Below the pieces are notes generated by a model, which did no database searches, had not been told where the DNA came from, and saw only the letters and a list, made by a program, of their open reading frames with translations. DNA of 64,000 nucleotides from Jiangella alba (GTDB taxonomy: Bacteria > Actinomycetota > Actinomycetes > Jiangellales > Jiangellaceae): assembly GCF_900106035.1 (NCBI RefSeq), contig NZ_FNUC01000004.1:496001-560000 (forward strand), read 5' to 3'. The position numbers were made by a program, and so were the translations under genes. Shown here one piece after another: positions 1 to 8,240 of this stretch; the stretch's first letter is position 1; the number at the start of each line of letters is the position of its first letter.

Positions 1-216
1 GACGGCGGTCCCGTGCTGCCGGCGCAGGTGATCGTGCAGGCCGGCGCACGCGCTGACCGGGTCGCTCGCCGTCAGCTCGAGGCGGCTGTCGCGCACGCGA
101 TGCCGGAACCCGCGGCCGAGGCCGGGATCCCAGCGGATCGCCAGCCGGCGGGCGAACCCGGCGCCCGCGACCCGCTCGGCGAGCTCGCGGACGGCGGCTT
201 CGTGGGCACCGTTCAT
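1..216 (-). CDS. alpha-N-acetylglucosaminidase (GH89), N-terminal fragment
   Basis: The gene starts at ATG 216 on the minus strand and runs off the left edge, so only about 72 residues are visible. They read as an alternating alpha/beta segment ending in SACAGLHDHLRRQHG, which resembles the N-terminal domain of NAGLU-type alpha-N-acetylglucosaminidases, where a conserved 'A.GL..YL' stretch occurs at this point. GH89 enzymes cleave terminal alpha-linked GlcNAc from heparan- or mucin-type glycans. No secretion signal is visible at this start. The gene is divergent from a ROK regulator and a sugar ABC importer, which fits a glycan-utilisation cluster. The assignment rests on a short N-terminal match and the context; the catalytic domain lies outside the window. 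Confidence 0.6.
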   Translation of the reverse strand, partial: MNGAHEAAVRELAERVAGAGFARRLAIRWDPGLGRGFRHRVRDSRLELTASDPVSACAGLHDHLRRQHGTAV

Positions 217-228
217 CACGCCTCCAAG

Positions 229-253
229 ATAGTTACGTACGGCCCGCAACTAT
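229..253. promoter_or_regulatory. inverted repeat between divergent GH89 and ROK genes, likely operator
   Basis: ATAGTTACG (229-237) and CGCAACTAT (245-253) form a 9-bp inverted repeat with one mismatch and a 7-bp spacer. It lies in the short AT-rich gap between ATG 216 and GTG 291. Binding of the adjacent ROK protein to this site is inference from position and symmetry. Confidence 0.6.
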
Positions 254-290
254 ATGCTACGGTGACGCGCACTGACAGAGGGAGGCACCG

Positions 291-1526
291 GTGACCACGC
301 ACACCGTCGCGGTCGACACGCAGATCATGCGGGGTATCAACGCGGCCGCCGTGCTGACCGTCCTGCGCGACGCGAGCCCGCTCGGCGTCTCGACCATCGC
401 GAAGCGCACCGGCCTCTCCCGCCAGGCCGTCACCCGCGCCATCGCCGGTCTCGAGCAGCTCGGCCTGGCCGAGTTCCGCGCCCCCGACCCGCAGGCCACG
501 CGGGCCGGACGGCCCGCCCAGTCGGTCGTGTTCCGCGGCGACGCCGCCGTCGTCGTCGGCGTGGCCATCGCGCCCGACGTCGTCACCGTCGCGACGGCCG
601 ACCTCGCCGGCGAGCTGCTGGACCGGCGCGACCTGCCGCTCACCGAGCCGTCGTCCGTGCGCGACCAGGTCGGCGCCGGCATCCGCGCCGCCCTCGACGA
701 GCTGTCGGTCCCACGCGAGCGGGTCTGGGCGGCCAGCGTCGCCGTCCCCGGCATCGTCGACGTCGCCACCGGCACCGTGGTGCTGAGCTCGAGCATGGCG
801 CACCTGCACGGCGACGGGCTGCGGTCGGCGGTCGCGGAGCTCCTCGACTGCACGGTCTACGTCGACAACGACGTCAAGCTGGCCACCGAGGGCGAGCAGT
901 GGCGCGGCACGCCGCACGAGACGTCGTCGCTGGTCCTCGTCGAATGGGGCGAGCGGGTCGGCGCCGGCCTCATGCTCAACGGCACCCTGTACCGCGGCGC
1001 GTCGAACGACTCCGGCGACATCGGCTTCCTCCGCCTCGAGCCCGCGTCGCGGCCGAACGAGGCCGACCGCGCCGACGTCCTCGGCCCCTTCGAGCGGACG
1101 GTGGGCGGCGCGGCGCTGACCCAGCTGGCGATGGACGCAGCCGGCCGGCACGGCGACCACGAGTGGCTCGCGACGCTCGCGTCCGCGCCCGCCGACACCC
1201 GGCTCGACCTGGTGATCGCCGCCGTGCGAGACGGCCGGGCCCCCGCCGTCGAGGCCATGCGGACCGTGGCCGCGCGGTTCGCCCGCGGCATCGCCGCGGT
1301 CCGCGCGCTGCTCGACCCCGAACTGGTGATCATCGGCGGCCCGATGGCCCGCTGCGGTGAGGAGCTGCTGGTCACGCTCCGGGCCGAGCTGGAGGGCGAG
1401 ACCCTCAACCAGCCGTCCATCGAACTCTCGACGCTCGGCGGCGACGCCGTCGTCCAGGGGGCGCTGCATCACGCCCTCGCCATCGTCGAGGCGGAGCGAC
1501 TCGCACCGAGCGCGCTCTCGGAGTAG
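291..1526 (+). CDS. ROK-family transcriptional regulator
   Basis: This is a 411-residue protein with the normal length and layout of ROK repressors: an N-terminal winged HTH (about residues 20-75, SRQAVTRAIAGLEQLGL) followed by a sugar-kinase-like ROK domain. Visible ROK elements are the DND motif (YVDNDVKLATEGEQ) and a glycine-rich strand (GAGLMLNGTLYRGASNDSG). The usual C-x-C-G-x-x-G-C zinc motif is absent, and the canonical AGEIGH is SGDIGF, so it is a sensor rather than a kinase. GTG 291 was chosen because AGAGGGAGG (277-285) is a good ribosome binding site. The gene is followed after 49 bp by a sugar ABC importer and is divergent from the GH89 gene, so it probably controls both through the inverted repeat at 229-253. 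Confidence 0.88.
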   Translation: MTTHTVAVDTQIMRGINAAAVLTVLRDASPLGVSTIAKRTGLSRQAVTRAIAGLEQLGLAEFRAPDPQATRAGRPAQSVVFRGDAAVVVGVAIAPDVVTVATADLAGELLDRRDLPLTEPSSVRDQVGAGIRAALDELSVPRERVWAASVAVPGIVDVATGTVVLSSSMAHLHGDGLRSAVAELLDCTVYVDNDVKLATEGEQWRGTPHETSSLVLVEWGERVGAGLMLNGTLYRGASNDSGDIGFLRLEPASRPNEADRADVLGPFERTVGGAALTQLAMDAAGRHGDHEWLATLASAPADTRLDLVIAAVRDGRAPAVEAMRTVAARFARGIAAVRALLDPELVIIGGPMARCGEELLVTLRAELEGETLNQPSIELSTLGGDAVVQGALHHALAIVEAERLAPSALSE

Positions 1527-1575
1527 GCCCCGCCCACCCCACCGTCCTGCGTCACAGCAACGAGAGGAGCAGCAC

Positions 1576-2895
1576 ATGCTCACCACCCGGAGATCCGCTG
1601 CGCTGGTCGCGGCCGGAGCGGCGGCGCTCGCCCTGACGTCGTGCGGGAGCGACTCGGCCGACACGCCCGCCGGCGCCGCCCCGACCGAGGTCTCCACCGA
1701 GATCACCTCCGATCCGGTGACGCTCACGCTCGCCTACACCGACGAGCCGCCGACGCAGGCGCTCGTCGACGGCTTCACCGCGCTGCACCCGAACGTCACC
1801 ATCGAGACCCAGCAGACGCCGTTCAGCGACTACGTCAAGTCGGTGCAGCTCGCGATGTCGTCGGAGACGCCGCCCGACATCGCGCAGTACAACCCCGGCG
1901 CCATGCGGTCGCTCGTCCCGGCCGGGCTGATCCTCGACCTGTCGGCCTGGAGCGACGCCTACGGGTGGGACGAGAGCTTCCCGCCGTCCAGCCTGGAGGT
2001 GCTGACCTCCGACGACGAGGCGAAGCAGTACGGCGAGGGCGGCCTCTACGCGGTGCCCGGCGCGCTGTCCGTGCTCGGCGTCTACTACAACAAGGACCTC
2101 GTCACGGCCGCCGGCGTCGACGGCCCACCGGCGACCCTGGACGAGTTCGAGGACGACCTCGCCGCGGTGGCCGCGAGCGGCGTCGACCCGCTGACCGTCC
2201 CGTCCCTCGAGGTCGGCGGCCTGCACCTGTGGGGCGCGCTGCTGAACCGCCTCGGCGACATCCAGGACTACAAGGACTGGGTGTACGGCGTCGACGGCGC
2301 CACCATCCAGACGCCGGCGGCCGAGGAGGCCACCGACACCCTGGTCGACTGGATCGCCAAGGGCTACATCCCCGAGTCGTCGAACGCGGTCGGGTACGCC
2401 GACGCGATCGGCGAGTTCACCGCCGGCGACGCCGCCTACCACGTCACCGGCAACTGGGCCGCCGCCGCGATCGAGGCGGAGCTGGGCGACAACGTGGGCT
2501 TCTTCCTCATGCCGGGGCCGACGGCGGACGCACCGGTGGTCGCCTCCGGTGCGAGCGTCGCGTACTCGATCTCGGCGAAGACCGAGCACCCGGACGTCGC
2601 GGCCGCGTTCCTCGACTACCTCGGCTCCGCCGACGCCGCGCCCGTGCAGTTCGAGAGCGGCTTCATGCCCGTCAACGTCGACGCGACCGTCGAGGCGACC
2701 GGCCTGAAGGCCGACATCGCGACCGGGTTCTCCGAGGTGGTGGCGGTCGACGGCATCGTGCCGTTCGCCGACTTCGCGGCGCCGGCCATGCTCGACCAGC
2801 TGGTCTCCGGCATCCAGGGCCTCATCAGCCAGCAGTCGACGACCGACCAGTATCTGGAGGGCCTGCAGAGCGTCTGGTCCTCCTACCATGGCTGA
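1576..2895 (+). CDS. sugar ABC transporter substrate-binding lipoprotein
   Basis: This 439-residue extracellular solute-binding protein (family 1, MalE/UgpB-like) begins at ATG 1576 behind GAGAGGAG. The first 23 residues form a lipoprotein signal with lipobox LTSC, so it is lipid-anchored on the outer face of the membrane. The body has the two-lobe fold features VTLTLAYTDEP..., PPDIAQYNPGA and YYNKDLVTAAGVDGPPATLDEF. It delivers an oligosaccharide to the two permeases that follow; its stop overlaps the first permease gene by 8 bp. The cargo is not determined by the sequence, but the GH89 neighbour suggests a GlcNAc-containing glycan fragment. Confidence 0.93.
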   Translation: MLTTRRSAALVAAGAAALALTSCGSDSADTPAGAAPTEVSTEITSDPVTLTLAYTDEPPTQALVDGFTALHPNVTIETQQTPFSDYVKSVQLAMSSETPPDIAQYNPGAMRSLVPAGLILDLSAWSDAYGWDESFPPSSLEVLTSDDEAKQYGEGGLYAVPGALSVLGVYYNKDLVTAAGVDGPPATLDEFEDDLAAVAASGVDPLTVPSLEVGGLHLWGALLNRLGDIQDYKDWVYGVDGATIQTPAAEEATDTLVDWIAKGYIPESSNAVGYADAIGEFTAGDAAYHVTGNWAAAAIEAELGDNVGFFLMPGPTADAPVVASGASVAYSISAKTEHPDVAAAFLDYLGSADAAPVQFESGFMPVNVDATVEATGLKADIATGFSEVVAVDGIVPFADFAAPAMLDQLVSGIQGLISQQSTTDQYLEGLQSVWSSYHG

Positions 2896-3829
2896 ACCCC
2901 GCACCATGCTCACCCGGAGCCGCGCCGTCGCCCCGCCCGCCGCGGGGCCGCGGCGCGGCCGGCCCGCACCGCGACGCCGGTGGTCCGGGTGGCTCTACAT
3001 CCTGCCCGCGGCCGTGGTCTACCTGGCCTTCGCGATCTGGCCGACCATCGCGACGGCGCGGCTGTCGTTCTTCGAGTGGAACGGGATCCTGCCGCCGCGC
3101 TGGGTCGGGCTGGACAACTACCGGGAGATCTTCGAGACCCCGGCCCTGTACGGCGCGGTCGGGCACAGCCTCGTCCTGGTGGTCTTCTTCTCCGTGATCC
3201 CCGTGGCGTTCGGGCTGTTCCTCACCGCGCTGCTGAGCGGGCGGGTCCGCCGGGGCATGGCGTTCTTCCGCGTCGTCTTCTTCCTCCCCCAGGTGCTGCC
3301 GCTCGTGGCCGTCGGCATCACCTGGCGCTGGCTGTACAGCGACGACGGCGTCGTCAACGAGGCGCTCACCGCCGTCGGGCTCGGCGGCATCACCCGGGCC
3401 TGGCTCGGCGACTACGGCGTGGCGCTGTTCGCGCTCGGGCTGATCGGCACCTGGGTGATGAGCGGGCTGTGCATGATGCTCTTCCTGAGCGGCGTCCAGA
3501 AGATCGATCCGTCGCTCTACGAGGCCGCCGTCCTCGACGGCGCCGGCGCCGTGCGGCAGTTCTTCGCCGTCACCCTGCCCGGGCTGCGCGGCGAGGTCTC
3601 CATCGCGGCCGTCATCACCACCATCGCCGCGCTCGCCAGCTTCGACCTCGTCTACGTGACGACGAACGGCGGGCCGGCGAACCAGACCACCGTGCCAGGC
3701 CTGCTCGTCTACCGCCTCGCCTTCACCCAGGGCGACATCGGCGGAGCGGCCGCCCTCGCCGTCGTGCTCGCGGTCATCGTGATCGGCCTCGTGACCGTCA
3801 TCCGCTGGCTCACCAAGGAGCGATCGTGA
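2888..3829 (+). CDS. sugar ABC transporter permease (MalF/UgpA type)
   Basis: This 313-residue inner-membrane permease has six predicted membrane spans after a positively charged N-terminus. The EAA loop that docks with the ATPase is visible as EAAVLDGAGAVRQFFAVTLP, about 80 residues from the C-terminus. The gene overlaps the binding-protein gene by 8 bp and the next permease gene by 4 bp (GTGA), so the three are translationally coupled. No ATPase gene follows. Like many actinomycete sugar importers of this class, the complex probably uses a shared MsiK-type ATPase encoded elsewhere (inference). Confidence 0.93.
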   Translation: MAEPRTMLTRSRAVAPPAAGPRRGRPAPRRRWSGWLYILPAAVVYLAFAIWPTIATARLSFFEWNGILPPRWVGLDNYREIFETPALYGAVGHSLVLVVFFSVIPVAFGLFLTALLSGRVRRGMAFFRVVFFLPQVLPLVAVGITWRWLYSDDGVVNEALTAVGLGGITRAWLGDYGVALFALGLIGTWVMSGLCMMLFLSGVQKIDPSLYEAAVLDGAGAVRQFFAVTLPGLRGEVSIAAVITTIAALASFDLVYVTTNGGPANQTTVPGLLVYRLAFTQGDIGGAAALAVVLAVIVIGLVTVIRWLTKERS

Positions 3830-4647
3830 GAGTCAGACCAGCCGCGACCGGGCTGCGCTACGGCGTCCTGTTCGCCCTCGCCGCCCTGGTGCTGATGCCG
3901 TTCATCGGCATCATCCTGGCCTCCGTCCACCCGCCGGACCAGGCGGTGTCGGGGCTGAGCCTGCCCGACCGCATCTCGTGGGAGAACTTCTCCGTGGCGT
4001 GGAACCAGGCGCATTTCGGCAGCCTGGTGAAGTCCAGCCTCATCATCGCCGCCGGCGTCGTGCCCACCGCCGTCATCCTCGCCACCCTCGCCGGCTACGG
4101 GCTGACCGTCCTGCGCGCACCCGGCAGCCGCCCCGTCACCGGCGCGTTCGTGCTCGGCCTCACCATCCCCGTCGAGCTCGTCGTCGTCTCCCTCTACTTC
4201 AACCTGCGCGACGTCGGCCTGTCGAACTCGTACCTCGCGATCATCATGGCCGAGGTCGCCCTGTTCCTGCCGTTCGGCGTGTACTGGATGTCGGCGCACT
4301 TCTCCCAGGTCCCGGTCGAGCTGGTCGAGGCCAGCCGCATCGACGGCGCGCGCGACCTGATCGTGCTGCTGCGCGTGCTGCTGCCGATCTCGTGGCCGGC
4401 CATCACGACGCTCACGGTGCTGATCTTCATGTGGTCCTGGAACCAGTTCCTGCTGGTGCTCGTGCTCATGCAGGACCCCGAGAAGCGCACCGCCCCCGCC
4501 GGCCTCGGCTACTTCGTCGGGCAGTACTCCACCAACATCCCCCTGCTGTCCGCCGCCAGCCTGATCGTCATCCTCCCCATCGTCGCCGTCTACCTCGCCT
4601 TCCAGCGCAACTTCGTCAGCGGCCTCACCCAGGGAGCGGTCAAGTAG
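3826..4647 (+). CDS. sugar ABC transporter permease (MalG/UgpE type)
   Basis: This is a 273-residue partner permease. GTG 3826 was chosen because it overlaps the previous stop as GTGA and because the upstream extension in this frame is a low-complexity shadow of the previous gene. It has six predicted spans and the EAA-loop sequence EASRIDGARDLIVLLRVLLP. It forms a heterodimer with the preceding permease. The stop lies only 3 bp from the end of the convergent MFS gene, leaving no room for a separate terminator. Confidence 0.93.
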   Translation: MRVRPAATGLRYGVLFALAALVLMPFIGIILASVHPPDQAVSGLSLPDRISWENFSVAWNQAHFGSLVKSSLIIAAGVVPTAVILATLAGYGLTVLRAPGSRPVTGAFVLGLTIPVELVVVSLYFNLRDVGLSNSYLAIIMAEVALFLPFGVYWMSAHFSQVPVELVEASRIDGARDLIVLLRVLLPISWPAITTLTVLIFMWSWNQFLLVLVLMQDPEKRTAPAGLGYFVGQYSTNIPLLSAASLIVILPIVAVYLAFQRNFVSGLTQGAVK

Positions 4648-4650
4648 GCC

Positions 4651-5973
4651 CTAGACCGCGCGGACGGACGAGCACTGGCAGGCGGCGAGGACGCCTTCCG
4701 CGGCCTCGGCATCGTCGCGCAGCAGGGTCGCGACGGCCCCGCCTCGTGCCGCGGCGGGGGCCGGCGCAGCGGCCGGCGCCGCTTGCGCGCGCGGCCACAC
4801 CACCACGGCCGTCACCAGGCCGGCGACGGCGAGTGCGCCGAGGATCGCCCAGGCGAGGGTGAAGCCGGAGCTGGTGCCGATCCATCCGGCGATCGGATAG
4901 GTGACCAGCCACGCCAGATGGGAGAGGGAGAACTGGGCGGCGAAGGCCCCCGGAAGCTGGCTGCTGTCGACGGACGATCGGATCACGCGCCCGGTCGGGG
5001 TGACGATCAGGGCCATGCCGCCGCCGATGAGTCCCCAGATCGGTGCGGTGACGCCCCAGCTGGCGACCCCGGTGGCGGCCATCGCGACCGCCGCGCCGAC
5101 GCCGGTGAGCAGGACTCCGGCGCCGGTCATCATCACGGTGCGGTCGGCGACGCGGTCGAGCACGCGCGGCAGCAGCAGCGCGACCACGAGCGTCCCGCCA
5201 CCGGAGGCGGCGAGCATCCAGGACACGTCGGCCTGCGTGCCGCCGAGTTCGTCGCGGACGTAGTTGACGGTGTTGACCACCACGATCGACCCGGCGGCGG
5301 CGACCACCAGGTTCAGCGCCATGACGCCCCGCAGCCGCGGTGTCCTGGCGAAGGTCGTGATGCCCGAGGCGACGCGATCCCAGACACGGGTGTGGCCGCT
5401 CGGCCGCGCGTTCGGGATGCGCGTCGAGAGCACCAGCAACGCGGACACGACGAACCCGATGGACGTGCCGGCGAACAGCCAGTCGAAGGTCATGAAGGTG
5501 AGCGCCACCGCGGCGAGCACCGGGCTGAGCAGGCTCTCCATCGTGTAGGCGACCTGCGACGCGGACAGGGCGCGGGTGAAGTCGGACTCCTCCGTCACGA
5601 TGTCGGGGATGACCGCTTGGAACGTGGGCGTGAACGCCGCCGACGTGGCTTGCAGGACGCCGATGAGGACGTAGATCTGCCACACCTCGGTCACGAACGG
5701 CAGCGCCAGCACGACCCCCGCGCGGACGACGTCGAGCAACGTCAGGAACGCCCGCCGCGGCAGCCGGTCGGCATACGCGCCGACCACGGGCGCCACCAGC
5801 ACGTACATGACCATCTTGATCGTCAGCGCGGTCCCGAGGACCGCCCCGGCACTGGAACCCGCCAGGTCGTAGGCGAGCAGCCCGAGCGCAACGGTGGCCA
5901 GCCCGGTGCCGAACAGCGCGATCACCTGCGCGCCGAACAGGTGGCGGTAGTCGCGGATCGCGAAGAGGCGCAT
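4651..5973 (-). CDS. MFS transporter (MFS_3/EntS-like), possibly metal or thiol stress related
   Basis: This 440-residue protein has 10-12 predicted spans and begins MRLFAIRDYRHLFGAQVIAL, the pattern of the EntS-like exporter group. Loop motif A-like YADRLPRRAFL lies between spans 2 and 3. The C-terminal cytoplasmic tail is Ala-rich and ends with a short DDAEAAEGVLAACQCSS segment. Its CQC pair is unusual for this family and could bind metal or react with thiols or persulfides. Upstream is a perfect 17-bp palindrome of the CsoR/RcnR operator type. A copper, nickel/cobalt or sulfur-stress-responsive exporter is therefore plausible. The substrate is unknown, and no CsoR gene is seen in this window. 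Confidence 0.85.
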   Translation of the reverse strand: MRLFAIRDYRHLFGAQVIALFGTGLATVALGLLAYDLAGSSAGAVLGTALTIKMVMYVLVAPVVGAYADRLPRRAFLTLLDVVRAGVVLALPFVTEVWQIYVLIGVLQATSAAFTPTFQAVIPDIVTEESDFTRALSASQVAYTMESLLSPVLAAVALTFMTFDWLFAGTSIGFVVSALLVLSTRIPNARPSGHTRVWDRVASGITTFARTPRLRGVMALNLVVAAAGSIVVVNTVNYVRDELGGTQADVSWMLAASGGGTLVVALLLPRVLDRVADRTVMMTGAGVLLTGVGAAVAMAATGVASWGVTAPIWGLIGGGMALIVTPTGRVIRSSVDSSQLPGAFAAQFSLSHLAWLVTYPIAGWIGTSSGFTLAWAILGALAVAGLVTAVVVWPRAQAAPAAAPAPAAARGGAVATLLRDDAEAAEGVLAACQCSSVRAV

Positions 5974-6017
5974 GACGGTCTCCCCTGGTCTCGGGTATCT
6001 CGACCCCTAGAGAAACC

Positions 6018-6034
6018 ATACCCCCCGGGGGTAT
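6018..6034. promoter_or_regulatory. CsoR-family-type palindromic operator
   Basis: ATACCCCCCGGGGGTAT is a perfect 8-1-8 palindrome 44 bp upstream of the MFS start codon (5973, minus strand). G/C-tract palindromes flanked by ATA/TAT are the known form of CsoR/RcnR/CstR operators. No CsoR-family gene is encoded nearby, so the regulator would act in trans. Confidence 0.65.
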
Positions 6035-6072
6035 GTCAAGTCGTACCCCCTCGCCCTCCTCGAGAGTCCGGC

Positions 6073-6104
6073 GTTCGGTGTTCGGTGTTGACCGAACACC
6101 GAAC
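6073..6104. promoter_or_regulatory. long inverted repeat upstream of AbiEi-like gene
   Basis: The 14-bp arm GTTCGGTGTTCGGT (6073-6086) is perfectly repeated in inverse as ACCGAACACCGAAC (6091-6104) around a GTTG loop. Each arm itself contains two TTCGGTGT-like units, giving four half-sites. It ends 18 bp before ATG 6123. Negative autoregulation through inverted repeats is documented for AbiEi antitoxins, so this is the likely operator. Confidence 0.7.
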
Positions 6105-6122
6105 ACTCGCCATGCTGGTCTC

Positions 6123-7175
6123 ATGCCCGCCAGTGCGGCTGCTCAACGAGGGCTCGACGGCAAGGCAGCGTTCATCGAGGCTGCCAACGCCCTCGGCCTG
6201 CGCACTGCTGAGCCCACGGACGAGTCCGCCGATGTGCGGGTGGACGTCAACGGTCGCTGGCTGGCGGTCGACCTGAAGCGATTCTCGACCGTGGGCAGCG
6301 ACGACGTTCCTCGATTGGTGTCCCGGCATCGAGACCCGCCGGATGGTGAGGCGCCGCAGCTTCGAGTACTCGTAGCGGACCGGGTCCTCGGCGAGGCTCG
6401 AGACGTACTGAAGGCCCATGGCTGGGGCTGGCTCGACCTGAGAGGCCATCTCTTCCTGTCGGCGCCGGGTGTGCTGGTCGACGCCGAAGTCCCAGCATTT
6501 CGCCCGCGTCCTGACCGGATGTCTCCGTTCTCCGGAAGCGTCGGCCTGGAAGTCGCCTGTGCGCTGCTCCTGGAGCCCGACGTTGCTCCGACCGTGAGAG
6601 GTCTGGCTCGAACGTTGTCACGAGCGCCGAGCACCGTGTCCGACGTGCTCAAAGGACTGCGCTCCGAGGCCTTGCTGCTACGAGCTGGGACCCCGGCGAC
6701 GCCGGAGTTGTTCTGGGCGACCGCAGAGGCGTGGCCGAGCCGGGCGGTGCCGCTCGCCGCGTCGCCGGCAGCAGTCGATTCCAGGTATGCGGCCGCTCTG
6801 CGGATTGGATTGGACGACTTCGACAGCGAAGCTGGTTGGGCGCTGACTGACACCCTGGCGGCTGCCGCTTACGGCGCACCCGTAGGTGCCCGTAGCGACC
6901 ACCCTCCGGACTTCCACGTTCCCGACGAACAGACGTTGCGCCGAGCTGTCCAAGTCCTCGGACAGGCTGAAACGTTCGACAGTCGCCGAGCGTCCGTACG
7001 GGTCGCCCCGGTGCCGGCGGTGTGCACGAACCGCGTCGATCTCCGAAGCTCGAACCAACCTTGGCCTCTGACCCGCCCGTTGTTCGTCGCTCTGGACCTC
7101 GCCGCCGACCGCGACCGCGGACGGCAGGTCCTCGAAGCGTGGCAGCCAAGGAGCCCATGGCACCGTGTCTGGTAA
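6123..7175 (+). CDS. AbiEi-like type IV antitoxin / HTH regulator
   Basis: This 350-residue protein is the first gene of a two-gene overlapping unit. The N-terminal half contains DVRVDVNGRWLAVDLKRF, which resembles a PDDEXK-like D...D-x-K strand pair. It is followed by a GWGWLDLRGHLFLSAPG segment and then a winged HTH (about residues 150-200: TVRGLARTLSRAPSTVSDVL). The layout resembles the COG4861/AbiEi antitoxin group, which represses its own operon. ATG 6123 was chosen over 6033 because the longer form would begin inside the CsoR-type palindrome and read through the inverted repeat. No strong ribosome binding site is visible, so a leaderless mRNA is possible. The stop overlaps the toxin gene start by 11 bp. 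Confidence 0.65.
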   Translation: MPASAAAQRGLDGKAAFIEAANALGLRTAEPTDESADVRVDVNGRWLAVDLKRFSTVGSDDVPRLVSRHRDPPDGEAPQLRVLVADRVLGEARDVLKAHGWGWLDLRGHLFLSAPGVLVDAEVPAFRPRPDRMSPFSGSVGLEVACALLLEPDVAPTVRGLARTLSRAPSTVSDVLKGLRSEALLLRAGTPATPELFWATAEAWPSRAVPLAASPAAVDSRYAAALRIGLDDFDSEAGWALTDTLAAAAYGAPVGARSDHPPDFHVPDEQTLRRAVQVLGQAETFDSRRASVRVAPVPAVCTNRVDLRSSNQPWPLTRPLFVALDLAADRDRGRQVLEAWQPRSPWHRVW

Positions 7176-7928
7176 CGCGCCGCCCACCGTCAGCCTCGCC
7201 GGCGAATCGATGTACCAGGTCGTGCAGGCCATCCCCGAGGTCGAGCGACGAACCGGCCGACCCGTCACCGTCGTCGGTGGACTCGCCGTCATGTGCAGGC
7301 TCACCCGGGCCTACCGGGCGACCACCGATCTCGACACGTCAACCGGCGCGCAGACGGCGAACCAGCACAACTCGAGGTCCTCATCGCCGCGGGAGGCGAA
7401 CAGGTCGGGCCGGTCGGCGTGTACCTGCCGACACCCATGGGACTGGTACAAGTCGACGTCCTCGAGGTTTCCGACTGGGAGCTCGAGAACCTCCCCGAGG
7501 ACCGCACCGACCGACTCCACGTGACCGCCCATGCATGGGGCGCACAGACGGCGTCACCCGTGCGGGTCCGGGCGTCCGGCCTTTCCGCCGAGCAGGACAT
7601 CGAGGTCACCACCAAGATCGCCGAACCCGGTCCGCTGGTCGCCATGAAACTCCAAGCCGTCATGAACCGACCAGCAGCCAAGGAAGGCACCGACCTGCTC
7701 GACATCGTCCGGCTCGTACTCGACCCGATCACTGGACCCGCAGCCCTCGACCAGCTGGCCACCGGCGACGACCAGCTCGCGTCGGATGCCCAGGACCACG
7801 TCGGCCTCTGGTTCGTCACCAACTCGGAGAGATCATTGCGGCGGATCCGCGCAGTGGGTGGAGCTGACGTCGACCTGGACACGCTCAGCCTCGTCGGCGC
7901 TCTGCTCAGCGAATCACTGAGACGATGA
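7165..7928 (+). pseudogene. AbiEii-like nucleotidyltransferase toxin, frameshifted
   Basis: From GTG 7165 the first frame gives the nucleotidyltransferase start VVGGLAVMCRLTRAYRATTDLD, whose GG...TxDLD pattern matches AbiEii-type toxins. That frame then turns to nonsense after about 58 codons. A second frame resumes exactly at 7338 with VNRRADGEPAQLEVLIA and continues for about 196 codons to 7928 (KIAEPGPLVAMKLQAVM, ...TDLLDIVRLV). Restoring one base between 7337 and 7338 (ACACG to ACACCG) joins the two halves. No slippery heptamer is present. The toxin is therefore inactivated by a 1-bp deletion, unless this is a sequencing error. The upstream antitoxin gene is intact. Confidence 0.75.
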
Positions 7929-7945
7929 CCTCGAAAGCACAGGGG

Positions 7946-7984
7946 GTGGGCCCCCAGGGGATCGAACCCTGAACCCGCGGATTA
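7946..7984. repeat. attL: 39-bp direct repeat of the tRNA-Lys 3' end
   Basis: Positions 7946-7984 are identical over 39 bp to 17170-17208, the 3' part of tRNA-Lys from the anticodon stem to the discriminator base. The copy here is not followed by the rest of a tRNA. This is the usual outcome of integration by a tyrosine recombinase into a tRNA 3' end. Confidence 0.9.
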
Positions 7985-8240
7985 GCGAGCCGGCCTTCTC
8001 GTCGTCTCTCGTCCACTCACTCGCGCCGCTCTGGCCAGCGATGATGCCGATCCGGACTTGTCGAGCCTTCTCGTCGATTCGAGCCGGCATCGCTTCAATT
8101 CCATGGGCCAAACCGTGGGCCCCGGGGCCGGCGCGGGGTCCGCCGTGAGGCGTGCTGGACCTCATCCCTAGTCGCCCCCGGCCGGTGCGCGAACACCGGG
8201 CCGGGGACTTGATCCCACCTGAGCATGCAGGAGGAGACCC

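Noticed and set aside
7985-8240. Long minus-strand frame continuing through the left island end
   Set aside because: The translation is low-complexity and covers the real plus-strand gene at 8241. No start or motif supports it.
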